Shown: positions 1 to 5,222 of the stretch, piece after piece | Position numbering within the stretch: position 1 is the first letter of the stretch | How the letters are laid out: every line of letters begins with the position of its first letter | Source of the DNA: an uncultured Christensenella sp. | GTDB lineage: Bacteria; Bacillota; Clostridia; Christensenellales; UBA1242 | NCBI GenBank assembly: GCA_949293915.1 | Contig: CASFFJ010000070.1 | Location: forward strand, 1-6,130 | Direction of reading: 5' to 3' | Length of the DNA stretch: 6,130 bases | Translations under genes and position numbers: made by a program | The notes under the pieces: model-generated | Told to the model about the DNA's origin: nothing | The model's database searches: none | What the model saw: only the letters and a program-made list of their open reading frames with translations

Positions 1-191
1 GTAAATAATAAATATCACGAATAAAAATTGTCAAAGATATTTATTTAATTAAAAAAATAAAGAAATTATATTTCTCTATTTTATAAAACACATATTAATT
101 TTTTAAATAACTTAAATATGTTAAATGTTAAAATTTGCATCAAGATAAAAGTGGTATTATTCAAAATATTGTTAAATTTAGACTGATACCT

Positions 192-614
192 TTAATATTT
201 ATTAATTCGCCTAATGTGACGTCCACCCTCAAACTCGCTTGTTAAGAACACTTTTATAATTTTAATTGCCGTGCGGAAACTGATCAGCCTAGCGCCTATT
301 GTCAATACATTTGCATCTTCATCTTTTCGCGCTAGATATGCTAAAGTGTAATCATTGGCTAACACTGCGCGTATGCCTTTATGCCTATTTGCAACAATGT
401 TTGCACCAATACCACTTCCACACATAAATATACCTATATTGTCTTTATCTTTTAAAACCTCGCTACTGGCAGGTATTATATAATCTGGATAGTCATCTTC
501 TGGGTCAAGTGTGCTAGGTCCCATATACTTGTACTCAATATTTTTGCTATCAAAATATTTCATTAATTTTTGTGTGTAATCATAACCAGCGTGGTCGCAA
601 GATAAAATTAACAT
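192..614 (-). CDS. rpiB: Ribose-5-phosphate isomerase B family (RpiB/LacAB) sugar-phosphate isomerase
   Basis: Cytosolic aldose-ketose isomerase, expected to interconvert ribose 5-phosphate and ribulose 5-phosphate in the non-oxidative pentose phosphate pathway. The 140 residues are close to the usual 140-150. Visible family marks are the N-terminal SCDHAG (D7, H8), the DYPDY segment (41-45), the loop MCGSGIG with the catalytic Cys65, NRHKGIRAV (76-84), DANVLTIGAR (100-109) and the C-terminal EGGRHIRRI, which holds phosphate-binding arginines. The position that is the conserved His of ARxHND in E. coli RpiB reads Asp98 here (ARKDEDAN), which recalls LacB more than RpiB, so a related sugar phosphate as substrate is possible. 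The ATG is preceded by AGGAGAG at a 6-nt spacing. A weak promoter (TATATT at 639-634, with a poor -35 near 662-657) is possible. No convincing terminator was found downstream. The family call is firm; the exact substrate is inferred. Confidence 0.93.
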   Translation of the reverse strand: MLILSCDHAGYDYTQKLMKYFDSKNIEYKYMGPSTLDPEDDYPDYIIPASSEVLKDKDNIGIFMCGSGIGANIVANRHKGIRAVLANDYTLAYLARKDEDANVLTIGARLISFRTAIKIIKVFLTSEFEGGRHIRRINKY

Positions 615-765
615 AACAAACTCTCCTATAAATAATATAACGCAAAAAAAAATAAAAATCTAGTAAAATTGATAAAACTTCAAAGTTTTTTTAAAAAAAG
701 TATTTTTTTAAAGATTTTATTAAATTTTATTTAAGATATTCAGCGTTAATTATAATGAACTTAAA

Positions 766-805
766 TATTGATTATTCGATTACAACTAACGAATATAAAT
801 CAATA
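766..805. repeat. Interrupted inverted repeat in the divergent rpiB/TM2 intergenic region
   Basis: TATTGATTATTCG (766-778) faces CGAATA (790-795), a 3-nt bulge TAA, and ATCAATA (799-805), giving 13 complementary pairs around an 11-nt centre. It lies about 27 bp upstream of the -35 proposed for the TM2-protein gene and would be outside its mRNA. It could be an operator shared by the divergent genes or a chance product of AT-rich sequence. No known regulator motif was recognised. Confidence 0.35.
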
Positions 806-832
806 AGATATAATAAAATTTCGTTTAATGTA

Positions 833-861
833 TATACAAAACTAAAATAATGTGCTATAAT
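833..861 (+). promoter_or_regulatory. Extended -10 SigA-type promoter of the TM2-protein gene
   Basis: A perfect TATAAT at 856-861 is preceded by TGC (853-855), an extended -10 element. TATACA at 833-838 matches four of six -35 bases at the ideal 17-bp spacing. The predicted transcription start, about 7 nt after the -10, is near 868, which is the A of the in-frame ATG chosen for the gene. Other TATAAT copies at 751-756 and 809-814 lack a good -35 and are less likely, though not excluded in such AT-rich DNA. Confidence 0.5.
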
Positions 862-867
862 TTAAAT

Positions 868-1359
868 ATGAATATTAAACAAAGATTTGATTATAAGAAA
901 TGTCCAAGATGTAATTTTAGAACCGCTAAATCGGGAATTATTTGTCCTAATTGTAGTCTTAATTATACTAAATTTGATATGGCGACAAACTTAGAGGCAA
1001 AAGATGCCATAAGTAAGGGAGAAAAAGCTAGAGTGCTTATGCGAAAAGGCTGTCCAACTGACGTCAATAGACTAAAATTAACATTGTTGACGATTTTTTT
1101 AGGATTTTTAGGTGCTCATTTATATTATGTGGGTAGATGGAAAAAAGCAATTTTTTATACAGTATTTTTTATGATAGGCGTAGCATATTCCATAATCACG
1201 ACAAGTCTAACTATTAGTTCGGTTAATCTGTTTTGGGAGCTGTTTTATATCTTGTATCTTGTCTGGGGTGCGGTTATTATATTGTGGATAATTGATATTG
1301 TTAAAGTTTGTTTCAATAAATTTAAAATTCCAGTAAGTTTGCCTTATAATAAAAAATAG
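868..1359 (+). CDS. Zinc-ribbon and TM2-domain membrane protein
   Basis: Small predicted integral membrane protein of 163 residues, function unknown. The N-terminus carries a zinc-ribbon-like CPRC (12-15) and CPNC (26-29), that is CxxC-X10-CxxC. A charged linker (about 34-68) follows, then a TM2-type hydrophobic unit: LGFLGAHLYYVGR (78-90) with the family's typical G-x-x-G-A-H/D-x-F/Y-Y-x-G pattern, a second helix at about 94-111 and a long hydrophobic segment at about 121-147. TM2 proteins are widespread, and the family itself gives no firm biochemical role. The start is uncertain. An ATG at 850 would add six residues (MCYNLN) but overlaps the proposed -10 element at 856-861, so 868 is preferred. 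Neither ATG has an SD, unlike every other gene start visible here. The flanking genes rpiB and mnmA give no functional hint, and no terminator is seen after the TAG. Confidence 0.82.
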   Translation: MNIKQRFDYKKCPRCNFRTAKSGIICPNCSLNYTKFDMATNLEAKDAISKGEKARVLMRKGCPTDVNRLKLTLLTIFLGFLGAHLYYVGRWKKAIFYTVFFMIGVAYSIITTSLTISSVNLFWELFYILYLVWGAVIILWIIDIVKVCFNKFKIPVSLPYNKK

Positions 1360-1422
1360 TCAATTAAATATTTTTATACAATTTAAAATTTAATTAATAA
1401 AAATTAGTTAAAAATATGAAAT

Positions 1423-1516
1423 AAAAATTTAAAAAAACATTAAAAATAAGAAAAAAAATAGAAAAACATTAAAAAAATAACAAAAAATAAAAATAATAAT
1501 GAAAATATAATAAAAA
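1423..1516. other. Helically phased A-tracts (predicted curved DNA) upstream of mnmA
   Basis: A-tracts of five to eight bases lie at 1423-1427, 1431-1437, 1442-1446, 1451-1458, 1462-1466, 1471-1477 and 1482-1487. Their centres are spaced about 9, 10, 10.5, 9.5, 10 and 10.5 bp, close to one helical turn. Further tracts at 1502-1505 and 1512-1516 stay roughly in phase. A 14-base direct repeat, AAAAACATTAAAAA, occurs at 1433-1446 and 1462-1475, 29 bp apart (about three turns). Phased A-tracts are known to bend DNA and to stimulate promoters when placed upstream; that function here is inferred. Confidence 0.55.
1506..1511 (+). promoter_or_regulatory. Candidate -10 element for mnmA
   Basis: TATAAT at 1506-1511 would start transcription near 1518, giving a leader of about 50 nt before the ATG at 1568. 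No recognisable -35 stands at 16-18 bp, where the sequence is part of the A-tract block. That block might act as an UP-like or curved element instead. TATAAA at 1544-1549 is a weaker alternative. In AT-rich DNA such hexamers arise by chance, so this is tentative. Confidence 0.3.
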
Positions 1517-1567
1517 TAAATAATAAAAAATTTTTTAATTATTTATAAAAGCTAAAAAGGAGCGAAA

Positions 1568-2647
1568 ATGCAAACAGTTGTGGTTGGCCTTAGTGGCGGT
1601 GTTGATAGCAGTGTAGCAGCGTATCTATTGAAACAGCAAGGATACAATATCATTGGACTATTTATGCTTAATTGGGAAGAAACGGATGAAAATGGTAATT
1701 GTACTGCTGAGCAAGATTTTGAGGATGTTAAACGTGTTGCAGACAAAATAGGTATACCATATTACACTGTGAATTATGCTAAAGAGTATAAAGAACGAGT
1801 CTTTGAATATTTTCTCGATGAGTACAAAAAAGGTTATACGCCAAATCCAGATGTAATGTGTAATAAAGAGATAAAGTTTGGTCCATTCTTAGAACACGCT
1901 TTGAGACTTGGCGCGGACTATATTGCAACTGGGCATTATTGCAAACGTGTAGATAGAAATGGTAAAGCGTATTTATATAAATCATTTGACAAGAACAAAG
2001 ATCAAACATATTTCTTGAATCAATTAAATCAAAACCAGCTTAATAAAACACTTTTTCCACTTGCGGATATTGACAAGACTGAGGTTAGAAAAATTGCTAG
2101 CAAATTGGGCTTGGTTACTGCAGAGAAAAAAGACAGCACTGGGATATGCTTTATTGGCGAGCGCAATTTTAGACAGTTTTTAAAAAATTATCTGCCTGCA
2201 CAAAAAGGCAAAATAAAAGACTTGGATGGCAATATAATTGGTGAACACGATGGCGTTATGTATTACACGATTGGACAAAGGCGTGGACTTAATCTTGGTG
2301 GCAAACGTGGCTATGCGGACAATAGGTGGTTTGTTGTAGATAAAGATGTTGCGACTAATAGCTTAATTGTTAGTTGTGGAGATACGCAACAATTGTATTC
2401 AACTGGTTGTATTGTGACCGATTTTAATTGGATTACTGACAAACTGACAAATGATTTTGATTGCTTTGTAAAACTGCGCTATCGTCAGCCAGACCAAACT
2501 GTGCATATTCATATCCTTGAAAATGGCAATCTTGAGTTACGTTTTGATGTCGCTCAACGCGCTGTGACCATAGGACAATTTGCTGTGTTGTATGCGCAAG
2601 ATGGTATGTGTTATGGTGGTGGAAGAATTAGTAAATTAATAAAATAA
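1568..2647 (+). CDS. mnmA: tRNA-specific 2-thiouridylase MnmA
   Basis: Cytosolic enzyme that makes the 2-thio group of s2U34 in the anticodons of tRNA-Lys, -Glu and -Gln. It adenylates U34 with ATP and transfers sulfur from a persulfide supplied by a cysteine desulfurase or relay protein. The 359 residues are of normal family length. In order: the PP-loop SGGVDSS (9-15); NPDVMCNKEIKFG (93-105), holding Cys98, equivalent to the catalytic nucleophile; ATGHY (120-124); KDQTYFL (144-150); DSTGICFIGERNF (189-201), holding Cys194, the persulfide cysteine; YTIGQRRGL (233-241); and the C-terminal beta-barrel with FDVAQRAVTIGQ (326-337) and YGGGRI. All key residues are intact. The ATG is preceded by AAGGAG (1557-1562) at a 5-nt spacing. 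No cysteine desulfurase gene is adjacent and no clear terminator follows, so it appears to be a single-gene unit. Confidence 0.98.
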   Translation: MQTVVVGLSGGVDSSVAAYLLKQQGYNIIGLFMLNWEETDENGNCTAEQDFEDVKRVADKIGIPYYTVNYAKEYKERVFEYFLDEYKKGYTPNPDVMCNKEIKFGPFLEHALRLGADYIATGHYCKRVDRNGKAYLYKSFDKNKDQTYFLNQLNQNQLNKTLFPLADIDKTEVRKIASKLGLVTAEKKDSTGICFIGERNFRQFLKNYLPAQKGKIKDLDGNIIGEHDGVMYYTIGQRRGLNLGGKRGYADNRWFVVDKDVATNSLIVSCGDTQQLYSTGCIVTDFNWITDKLTNDFDCFVKLRYRQPDQTVHIHILENGNLELRFDVAQRAVTIGQFAVLYAQDGMCYGGGRISKLIK

Positions 2648-2768
2648 TATTCTTAAATAATTTTAAAATAGTTTAATTTTAATATAAATAAACAATATAA
2701 ATTTCAATAATTTTTTTAAAAATCAAAAATTTCAATAAAAATTTAAAAATCATTAAAAATTTTGATAT

Positions 2769-2787
2769 TTTTAGAAAATTTCTAAAA
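2769..2787. promoter_or_regulatory. Perfect 19-bp palindrome, operator-like, CodY-box-like
   Basis: TTTTAGAAAATTTCTAAAA is an exact inverted repeat with nine-base arms around A2778. It ends 4 bp before the -35 of the downstream 372-residue protein gene, a usual place for a regulator site. The overlapping window 2766-2780 matches the CodY consensus AATTTTCWGAAAATT at 13 of 15 positions (mismatches at 1 and 7). The local A+T content makes such matches fairly easy by chance, so the CodY link is only a suggestion. No U-run follows, so it is not a terminator. Confidence 0.4.
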
Positions 2788-2791
2788 CATA

Positions 2792-2820
2792 TTGAAAATG
2801 CTGTGATTATGTGGTAAAGT
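2792..2820 (+). promoter_or_regulatory. SigA-type promoter of the 372-residue protein gene
   Basis: TTGAAA (2792-2797, five of six) is separated by 17 bp from TAAAGT (2815-2820, four of six), with TGG at 2812-2814 giving an extended -10. Initiation near 2827 would make a very short leader of about 15 nt beginning GGGAGAGAG, which also serves as the SD for the ATG at 2842. Confidence 0.55.
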
Positions 2821-2841
2821 ATTGTCGGGAGAGAGTACTGC

Positions 2842-3960
2842 ATGGACTTTAAAAATACATTGGAAGAAAATAAAGAATTTGATATAAATTTTTATATTGA
2901 AAATCGCGATAAGTATTATAAAAGCTCAAGAGAATGGTGGGATTGGGAGGCATTGCGTTATTATTCGACTAGCACTTTTACGTTTTTGAAATGGTCAATG
3001 AGTCGATTCATAATAAAATTTGATCTTTTATATTCAACTGAAAAAATACCTGATTTTTTAAAATGTAGCGATCCCACAATATTTGATAAAAATTATTTTA
3101 ATTACGATATTGAAAAAATGAAAAAAGCTGAAAATGATTTGGATGACCAATACAAGTTAGGCTCTAAGTCACGTTATGTATTTCTTGATAAGTCATATCA
3201 CAAGCCACGTTCGTTTATTAAAAGTGAAGCTTATAAATCAAGTACAGTTAAAAAGCTACATTCGCGAGCAATGCTTGCCTGGGCGTGTTATTATGCGTTG
3301 GAAGGATGTTTGCCAGTAAAAAATGTACTTGATTTAAAAACAATGAAAAAAAATGACAACAAATCAGATATTGATGTTATAAAAATATTTGCTTTGTGTG
3401 AAAAATCAAAATATGGTTATATTAAACTAGATGCAAAGATGACAGATAGTGAACAGATGGAAAGTTTCAAACAAGAGGCAAGGCCACAACAACTTTACGC
3501 TGGTTGTAAACTTATTGACTTGTTTGATATACTCTTGCAAGATTGTGGAATTGGTACAAAAGATATATTCGATGATACTATTAAAGAGATTCAACCGCAA
3601 CTAAATGCAATTAGTGAAAATAAATTATATAAACGAATTATAGGGTTTTATGAGCATTATGTAATTATGAGAAAATTCATCTCAAAATTAAACTTTATTA
3701 GTTACGTATATAATAAAGGCGAAACCCGTTCGTATGCTTACAATGATTACCCTAGAGAATTATTTAAAAGTGAAGAGCCGGTAAATATGTATGAACGTGC
3801 ACAAACGTATTTAAAACATTGTGAAAAATTATTAAAAGATGCTGAAGGTTTAGATGAAAGTATAATTACTGATATTAAATATATTCAAGGTAGGCTTATT
3901 GATGCAATTGCAAAAGCAAGCGACAATTATCGCGAAAGTCATTGTTTGGATTTTTTATGA
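2842..3960 (+). CDS. Hypothetical protein, 372 residues, no family recognised
   Basis: I do not recognise this protein and assign no function. It appears soluble, with no signal peptide and no convincing membrane segment. The N-terminal part (about 15-60) is strikingly aromatic, including REWWDWEALRYY (30-41) and FLKWSMSRF (48-56). The middle (85-180) is Lys/Asp-rich and contains a short, more hydrophobic stretch, AMLAWACYYALEG (143-155). The C-terminal third (about 220-360) looks mostly alpha-helical with a possible short coiled coil around 316-357. There are eight scattered cysteines but no CxxC pair, and no nucleotide-binding loop or clear catalytic motif. The start at 2842 is supported by GGGAG (2827-2831) about 10 nt upstream and by a promoter just before it. 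It stops with TGA. Length, uninterrupted frame and dedicated control signals argue that it is real. It lies between mnmA and the rplJL leader, which gives no hint of its job; it may be lineage-specific. Confidence 0.85.
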   Translation: MDFKNTLEENKEFDINFYIENRDKYYKSSREWWDWEALRYYSTSTFTFLKWSMSRFIIKFDLLYSTEKIPDFLKCSDPTIFDKNYFNYDIEKMKKAENDLDDQYKLGSKSRYVFLDKSYHKPRSFIKSEAYKSSTVKKLHSRAMLAWACYYALEGCLPVKNVLDLKTMKKNDNKSDIDVIKIFALCEKSKYGYIKLDAKMTDSEQMESFKQEARPQQLYAGCKLIDLFDILLQDCGIGTKDIFDDTIKEIQPQLNAISENKLYKRIIGFYEHYVIMRKFISKLNFISYVYNKGETRSYAYNDYPRELFKSEEPVNMYERAQTYLKHCEKLLKDAEGLDESIITDIKYIQGRLIDAIAKASDNYRESHCLDFL

Positions 3961-4009
3961 AATAGTTGAGGAAAAATTTTAAATATATGTAAAGTAAACT
4001 AAATTTATC

Positions 4010-4037
4010 CAGTTTTTTTAAAATTTTCAAAAAACTG
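4010..4037. repeat. Inverted repeat abutting the rplJL -35
   Basis: CAGTTTTTT (4010-4018) is complementary to AAAAAACTG (4029-4037), with a 10-nt centre TAAAATTTTC. It ends directly against the TTGACA of the rplJL promoter. As RNA from the upstream gene it would be a weak hairpin with no U-run after it, so it is unlikely to be a terminator. As DNA it could be an AT-rich UP-type element or a binding site. Bases 4022-4036 match the CodY consensus at 13 of 15 positions. Confidence 0.35.
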
Positions 4038-4066
4038 TTGACATTATGTTTGGTTTAGGGTATAAT
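4038..4066 (+). promoter_or_regulatory. Consensus SigA promoter of rplJ-rplL
   Basis: TTGACA (4038-4043) and TATAAT (4061-4066) are both perfect consensus hexamers separated by exactly 17 bp. Transcription should begin near 4073, leaving a leader of about 165 nt before rplJ. AT-rich DNA just upstream may act as an UP element, as expected for a highly expressed ribosomal protein operon. Confidence 0.92.
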
Positions 4067-4072
4067 AAGCAA

Positions 4073-4213
4073 AGTTAAATGAGAGTTCTAGCCAAAGACC
4101 ACAAGTGCTAAAAGCATAATTCACAACGCAATGCGTATGTGTCCTTGTGTAGGAGAGAAAAAGGATAATGTCGATTGTGTTCCTTTTGTCTATGGCGAAA
4201 GGAATTTTTATTT
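4073..4213 (+). promoter_or_regulatory. L10 leader: autoregulatory RNA of the rplJ-rplL operon
   Basis: Cis-acting leader expected to be bound by L10 (as the L10-L7/L12 complex), which lowers expression of its own operon; in Bacillus subtilis this works by transcription attenuation. The sequence can fold into a three-way junction: P1 CACAAG (4100-4105) with CTTGTG (4144-4149); P2 TGCT (4106-4109) with AGCA (4113-4116); P3 CACA-ACGC (4122-4129) with GCGT-A-TGTG (4133-4141). The AAAGACC just before P1 and the GTGC...GCATAATT pattern resemble L10-leader consensus as I remember it. A terminator hairpin (4180-4204) follows, and AAAAGGA (4159-4165) can pair with TCCTTTT (4181-4187) as a competing antiterminator. 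The position between promoter and rplJ fits exactly. Confidence 0.85.
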
Positions 4214-4227
4214 ACTATAAAGCATAA
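4168..4227 (+). CDS. Possible 19-residue leader peptide inside the L10 leader
   Basis: A short open frame, MSIVFLLSMAKGIFIYYKA then TAA, runs through the whole terminator hairpin. Its stop (4225-4227) overlaps the first bases of the rplJ SD (4226-4232). SD-like sequences precede it: AAGGA (4161-4165), very close to the ATG, and AGGAG (4151-4155), 12 nt away. If it were translated, ribosomes would disrupt the terminator. A frame of this length is not rare by chance in such DNA, and L10 leaders are not known to need a peptide, so this is speculative. Confidence 0.25.
   Translation: MSIVFLLSMAKGIFIYYKA
4180..4213 (+). terminator. Intrinsic terminator (attenuator) before rplJ
   Basis: TTCCTTTTG (4180-4188) pairs with CGAAAGGAA (4196-4204) as a nine-pair stem, one pair being G-U, with a 7-nt loop. 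The U-rich run TTTTTATTT (4205-4213) follows directly. It sits in the untranslated leader of rplJL, so it should act as a conditional attenuator rather than an end-of-gene terminator. Confidence 0.8.
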
Positions 4228-4238
4228 GGAGGATTAAA

Positions 4239-4718
4239 GTGTCAGCAAACTTAGAAGCAAAAAAGATTGCAGTCGACGAAATTAAGAGTTTGATTGAGAA
4301 ATCAAAATCAATAGTTTTAGTTGATTACAGAGGTATGACAGTTGCGCAAGATACCGCTCTTAGAAAAGAGATGCGAGATAACAATATTACCTATAAAGTT
4401 ATCAAAAACACTTTATTTAAGAGAGCTTGTGATGAATTGGGTATTACAGGATTAGATAATGCTTTAAATGGTACAACCGCATTTGCTTTTGGCGAAGATG
4501 AAACAAGCGCGCCTCGATTGATTAAAAAAATAATGAATGATTGCGAAAAATTATCAATTAAGGCTGGCTATTGTAACAACAAAGCAATTGATGAAAAAGA
4601 AGTTATCACTCTTGCATCTATACCATCAAAAGAACAACTTGTTGCTCAATTACTATATGTCCTCAATGCACCAGTTTCAAGTCTTGCTCGTGCATTAAAA
4701 GCAATCGCAGAAAAATAA
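4239..4718 (+). CDS. rplJ: 50S ribosomal protein L10 (uL10)
   Basis: Base of the ribosomal stalk. It binds the GTPase-associated region of 23S rRNA together with L11 and carries L7/L12 dimers, which recruit translation factors; it is also the expected ligand of its own leader RNA. The 159 residues are slightly short of the usual 165-175 but complete. Family marks are the N-terminal helix, IVLVDYRGMTVAQDTALRKE (25-44), YKVIKNTLFKRA (52-63) and GTTAFAF (78-84). The C-terminal helix from about 130 to 159 (SKEQLVAQLLYVLNAPVSSLARAL...) is the docking site for L7/L12. The start is GTG, preceded by a perfect AAGGAGG (4226-4232) at a 6-nt spacing. It forms an operon with rplL 39 nt downstream. The usual upstream partners rplK and rplA are not next to it. 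Confidence 0.98.
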   Translation: MSANLEAKKIAVDEIKSLIEKSKSIVLVDYRGMTVAQDTALRKEMRDNNITYKVIKNTLFKRACDELGITGLDNALNGTTAFAFGEDETSAPRLIKKIMNDCEKLSIKAGYCNNKAIDEKEVITLASIPSKEQLVAQLLYVLNAPVSSLARALKAIAEK

Positions 4719-4757
4719 GACTAATAGCGTAAAGCAAATTAAAAAAAGGAGAAAATT

Positions 4758-5129
4758 ATGACAAATCAAGAATTTATTGAAGAAATCAAAAAATTGTCTG
4801 TTGTTGAACTTAACGATTTAGTTAAGGCGCTTGAAGAAGAATTCGGCGTTAGCGCTGCAGCTGCAGTAGTGGCTGGTCCAGCAGTGGCAGGTGAAGCTAG
4901 TTCATCAGCAGAAGAAAAGACTGAATTTACAGTTGTATTGAAAGATATGGGTGCTAACAAAATGGCAGTCATTAAGGTTGTTCGTGAAGCAACTGGTTTA
5001 GGTTTGATGGAATCTAAGAACCTTGTTGAAGGTGCTCCATCTAATATTAAAGAGAATGTTCCTGCTGAAGAAGCAAATGCTCTTAAAGCTGCTCTTGAAG
5101 AAGCAGGTGCTGTTGTTGAGCTTAAATAA
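4758..5129 (+). CDS. rplL: 50S ribosomal protein L7/L12 (bL12)
   Basis: Mobile stalk protein, several copies per ribosome, which binds elongation and initiation factor GTPases. The 123 residues are of standard length. The N-terminal dimerisation and L10-binding region (1-33, including LNDLVKALEEEFGVSA) is followed by an Ala/Gly/Ser-rich hinge (about 33-54). The globular C-terminal domain (55-123) has FTVVLKDMGANKMAVIKVVR, then the factor-binding TGLGLMESKNLVEGAP (79-94) and a terminal EEAGAVVELK. The ATG is preceded by AAGGAG (4746-4751) at a 6-nt spacing. It is cotranscribed with rplJ from the promoter at 4038-4066 and ends at a strong terminator. In most Bacillota rpoB follows; here a convergent helicase gene does. 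Codons are less AT-extreme than those of the neighbours, as expected for high expression. Confidence 0.99.
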   Translation: MTNQEFIEEIKKLSVVELNDLVKALEEEFGVSAAAAVVAGPAVAGEASSSAEEKTEFTVVLKDMGANKMAVIKVVREATGLGLMESKNLVEGAPSNIKENVPAEEANALKAALEEAGAVVELK

Positions 5130-5143
5130 TTCTTATGCTTTTT

Positions 5144-5174
5144 AAAAAATCACTGAGTTGTCAGTGATTTTTTT
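5144..5174. terminator. Bidirectional intrinsic terminator between rplL and recD2
   Basis: ATCACTGA (5149-5156) pairs with TCAGTGAT (5161-5168) around the tetraloop GTTG. The stem can be lengthened by A5144-A5148 with T5169-T5173. On the plus strand a run of seven T's lies at 5168-5174. On the minus strand the same hairpin is followed by a T-run (complement of 5144-5149). It can therefore end both rplJL transcripts and those of the convergent helicase gene, which stops 49 bp away. Confidence 0.93.
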
Positions 5175-5222
5175 ATTCGCAAAGCAATTATATAATAAAA
5201 ACACGCATTAGTATTCGAAAAA

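Noticed and set aside
152..190. GGTAT...ATACC pairing downstream of rpiB as a terminator
   Set aside because: Five pairs with a 29-nt loop and no proper U-run; too weak.
1..191. AT-rich left edge searched for genes, RNA or a terminator
   Set aside because: No open frame, structured RNA or convincing signal could be supported.
674..689. AAAACTT-CA-AAGTTTT hairpin followed by T's, possible terminator
   Set aside because: Only two G-C pairs and a 2-nt loop, and it lies upstream of both divergent genes where no transcript needs to end.
751..756. TATAAT (and another at 809-814) as promoters for the TM2 gene
   Set aside because: No acceptable -35 at 16-18 bp; the copy at 856-861 has an extended -10 and a better -35.
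1552..1746. Minus-strand open frame of 64 codons over the start of mnmA
   Set aside because: Antisense shadow of the conserved PP-loop region of mnmA; low-complexity Ser/Thr/Pro product and no SD.
1779..2009. Minus-strand open frame of 76 codons inside mnmA
   Set aside because: Shadow of a firmly identified gene; product resembles nothing and has no start signals.
2699..2738. Direct repeat AAATTTCAATAA (2699-2710 and 2727-2738)
   Set aside because: Low-complexity AT-rich spacer; two short copies 28 bp apart are not enough to call a repeat family or an iteron array.
4766..4972. Minus-strand open frame of 68 codons inside rplL
   Set aside because: Ala/Ser-rich antisense shadow of rplL codon composition.
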